A stretch of 6,564 bases of DNA from NCBI GenBank assembly GCA_031267155.1, contig JAIRZR010000435.1:1-6564 (forward strand). Reading direction: 5' to 3'. A program made the translations under genes and the position numbers. The stretch is from Prevotellaceae bacterium (GTDB taxonomy: Bacteria > Bacteroidota > Bacteroidia > Bacteroidales > UBA932). Shown here in pieces: positions 6,217 through 6,564 of the stretch. The notes under the pieces are model-generated. The model worked only from the letters and a program-made list of their open reading frames with translations, did no database searches and was not told the origin of the DNA. The first letter of the stretch is position 1; each line of letters opens with the position of its first letter.

Positions 6217-6238
6217 TTTGCATGTAATTTGCATGTAA
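6217..6238. repeat. Perfect 11-bp tandem duplication
   Basis: TTTGCATGTAA occurs twice without a gap (6217-6227 and 6228-6238), directly after the T-run of the tRNA terminator. It may be a slippage product, a protein-binding site, or a trace of recombination beside the tRNA. Nothing in the sequence decides between these. The spacer 6239-6313 holds nothing else I can support. Confidence 0.6.
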
Positions 6239-6313
6239 GCTATCCAATTTGATATTGTTTTCACAAAAAAAATTAACTTAAAACGAAGGTTTTACATACC
6301 CTGAACAATTTTA

Positions 6314-6344
6314 TTTGTGATTGCTAAATTAATCATATCTTTGC
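6314..6344 (+). promoter_or_regulatory. Bacteroides-type promoter for hsdM
   Basis: TTTG (6314-6317) and TATCTTTGC (6336-6344) fit the -33 and -7 consensus with 18 bp between them. The start site would be near 6351, giving a leader of about 95 bases before hsdM. The leader contains a 15-codon frame (6408-6455). Confidence 0.75.
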
Positions 6345-6407
6345 ACGATTTTTGACAATTGCAGAAATGAAACAAATTTATTTGCAAAGATAGATTAAAT
6401 ATAAATT

Positions 6408-6455
6408 ATGTCGTTAGTTGATAGAACACAAATACATAAAAGTTTATGGCAATAA
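6408..6455 (+). CDS. Possible 15-codon upstream frame overlapping the hsdM start
   Basis: An ATG at 6408 opens MSLVDRTQIHKSLWQ and stops at 6453-6455, ten bases into hsdM in another frame. It is the first ATG of good length after the predicted transcript start. Overlap with the next start codon would allow translational coupling. The peptide resembles the opening of some HsdM proteins (QLHKTLW-like) and, weakly, hsdM's own SEIYSSLW just downstream. It could be a leader peptide, a remnant of an older HsdM start, or chance. No Shine-Dalgarno sequence is visible. Confidence 0.25.
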   Translation: MSLVDRTQIHKSLWQ

Positions 6456-6564
6456 AGAAATCTGAAATATACAGCTCATTATGGGCAAGTTGCGATGAAT
6501 TGAGAGGTGGAATGGATGCCTCGCAATACAAAGATTATATCCTTACGCTGCTTTTTGTGAAATA
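6446..6564 (+). CDS. hsdM: Type I restriction-modification methyltransferase subunit HsdM, N-terminal fragment
   Basis: The frame from the ATG at 6446 runs off the window after 39 complete codons. It begins MAIKKSEIYSSLW and continues through ELRGGMDASQYKDYIL to LLFVK. The LW...ELRGGMDASQYKDYIL pattern is the characteristic N-terminal helical domain of HsdM, which precedes the SAM-dependent adenine-N6 methyltransferase domain (not in view). In a type I system HsdM acts with the specificity subunit HsdS to methylate host DNA, and with HsdR to cut unmodified DNA. Those partners would be expected to the right. The catalytic NPPF-type motif cannot be checked. Upstream is a good promoter and no convincing ribosome binding site; AAAAG lies 3 bases before the ATG. 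The gene starts about 280 bases beyond the tRNA, a common setting for mobile defence islands, although no island boundary is demonstrated. Confidence 0.92.
   Translation, partial: MAIKKSEIYSSLWASCDELRGGMDASQYKDYILTLLFVK

Noticed and set aside
6279..6294. Small hairpin TAAAAC-GAAG-GTTTTA
   Set aside because: The six-base AT-rich stem has no T-run and sits in AT-rich DNA, so it is expected by chance.

Overview
The window is Bacteroidota DNA, most likely from a gut-type Bacteroidales. The evidence is an adjacent SusC/SusD outer-membrane pair, two promoters with the Bacteroides-type -7 box (TAnnTTTGC with TTTG 18 bp upstream), genes with little or no Shine-Dalgarno signal, and a tRNA whose 3' CCA is not encoded. 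The species cannot be named from this sequence. The genes are clearly richer in G+C than the very AT-rich spacers.

Layout. Positions 1-458 hold no convincing gene. They contain an AT-rich segment bounded by a perfect 10-bp inverted repeat (4-13/110-119), then a degenerate tandem array with a 21-bp period (about 172-389) that ends in competing hairpins and a T-run. Positions 459-950 encode a 163-residue protein of unknown function whose last ~35 codons look compositionally different. The leader at 951-1189 carries a short palindrome and a 9-bp inverted repeat, and precedes a complete susC-like gene (1190-4261). A susD-like lipoprotein gene (4262-5806) follows with no spacing. A strong intrinsic terminator (5832-5864) closes this two-gene unit, so no glycoside hydrolase or other enzyme gene is co-transcribed downstream within it.

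Positions 5865-6092 hold a purine-rich minisatellite of 11-12 bp units (5903-6000) and a good Bacteroides-type promoter. That promoter drives a tRNA with anticodon CAT (6093-6166), probably elongator tRNA-Met. A G.U-rich, strand-specific terminator follows (6176-6215), then an 11-bp perfect tandem duplication. A second Bacteroides-type promoter (6314-6344) leads to the start of hsdM (6446 to beyond the window end), the methyltransferase subunit of a type I restriction-modification system. A 15-codon upstream reading frame overlaps the hsdM start.

Function. The SusC-like protein is a TonB-dependent transporter and the SusD-like protein its surface substrate-binding lid. Together they should import an unidentified glycan or other nutrient. 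The tRNA and hsdM are separate transcription units. The least explained parts are the 21-bp array with its downstream gene, the minisatellite beside the tRNA, and the short frame upstream of hsdM. I see no CRISPR array and no new multi-gene defence or biosynthetic system that can be supported.
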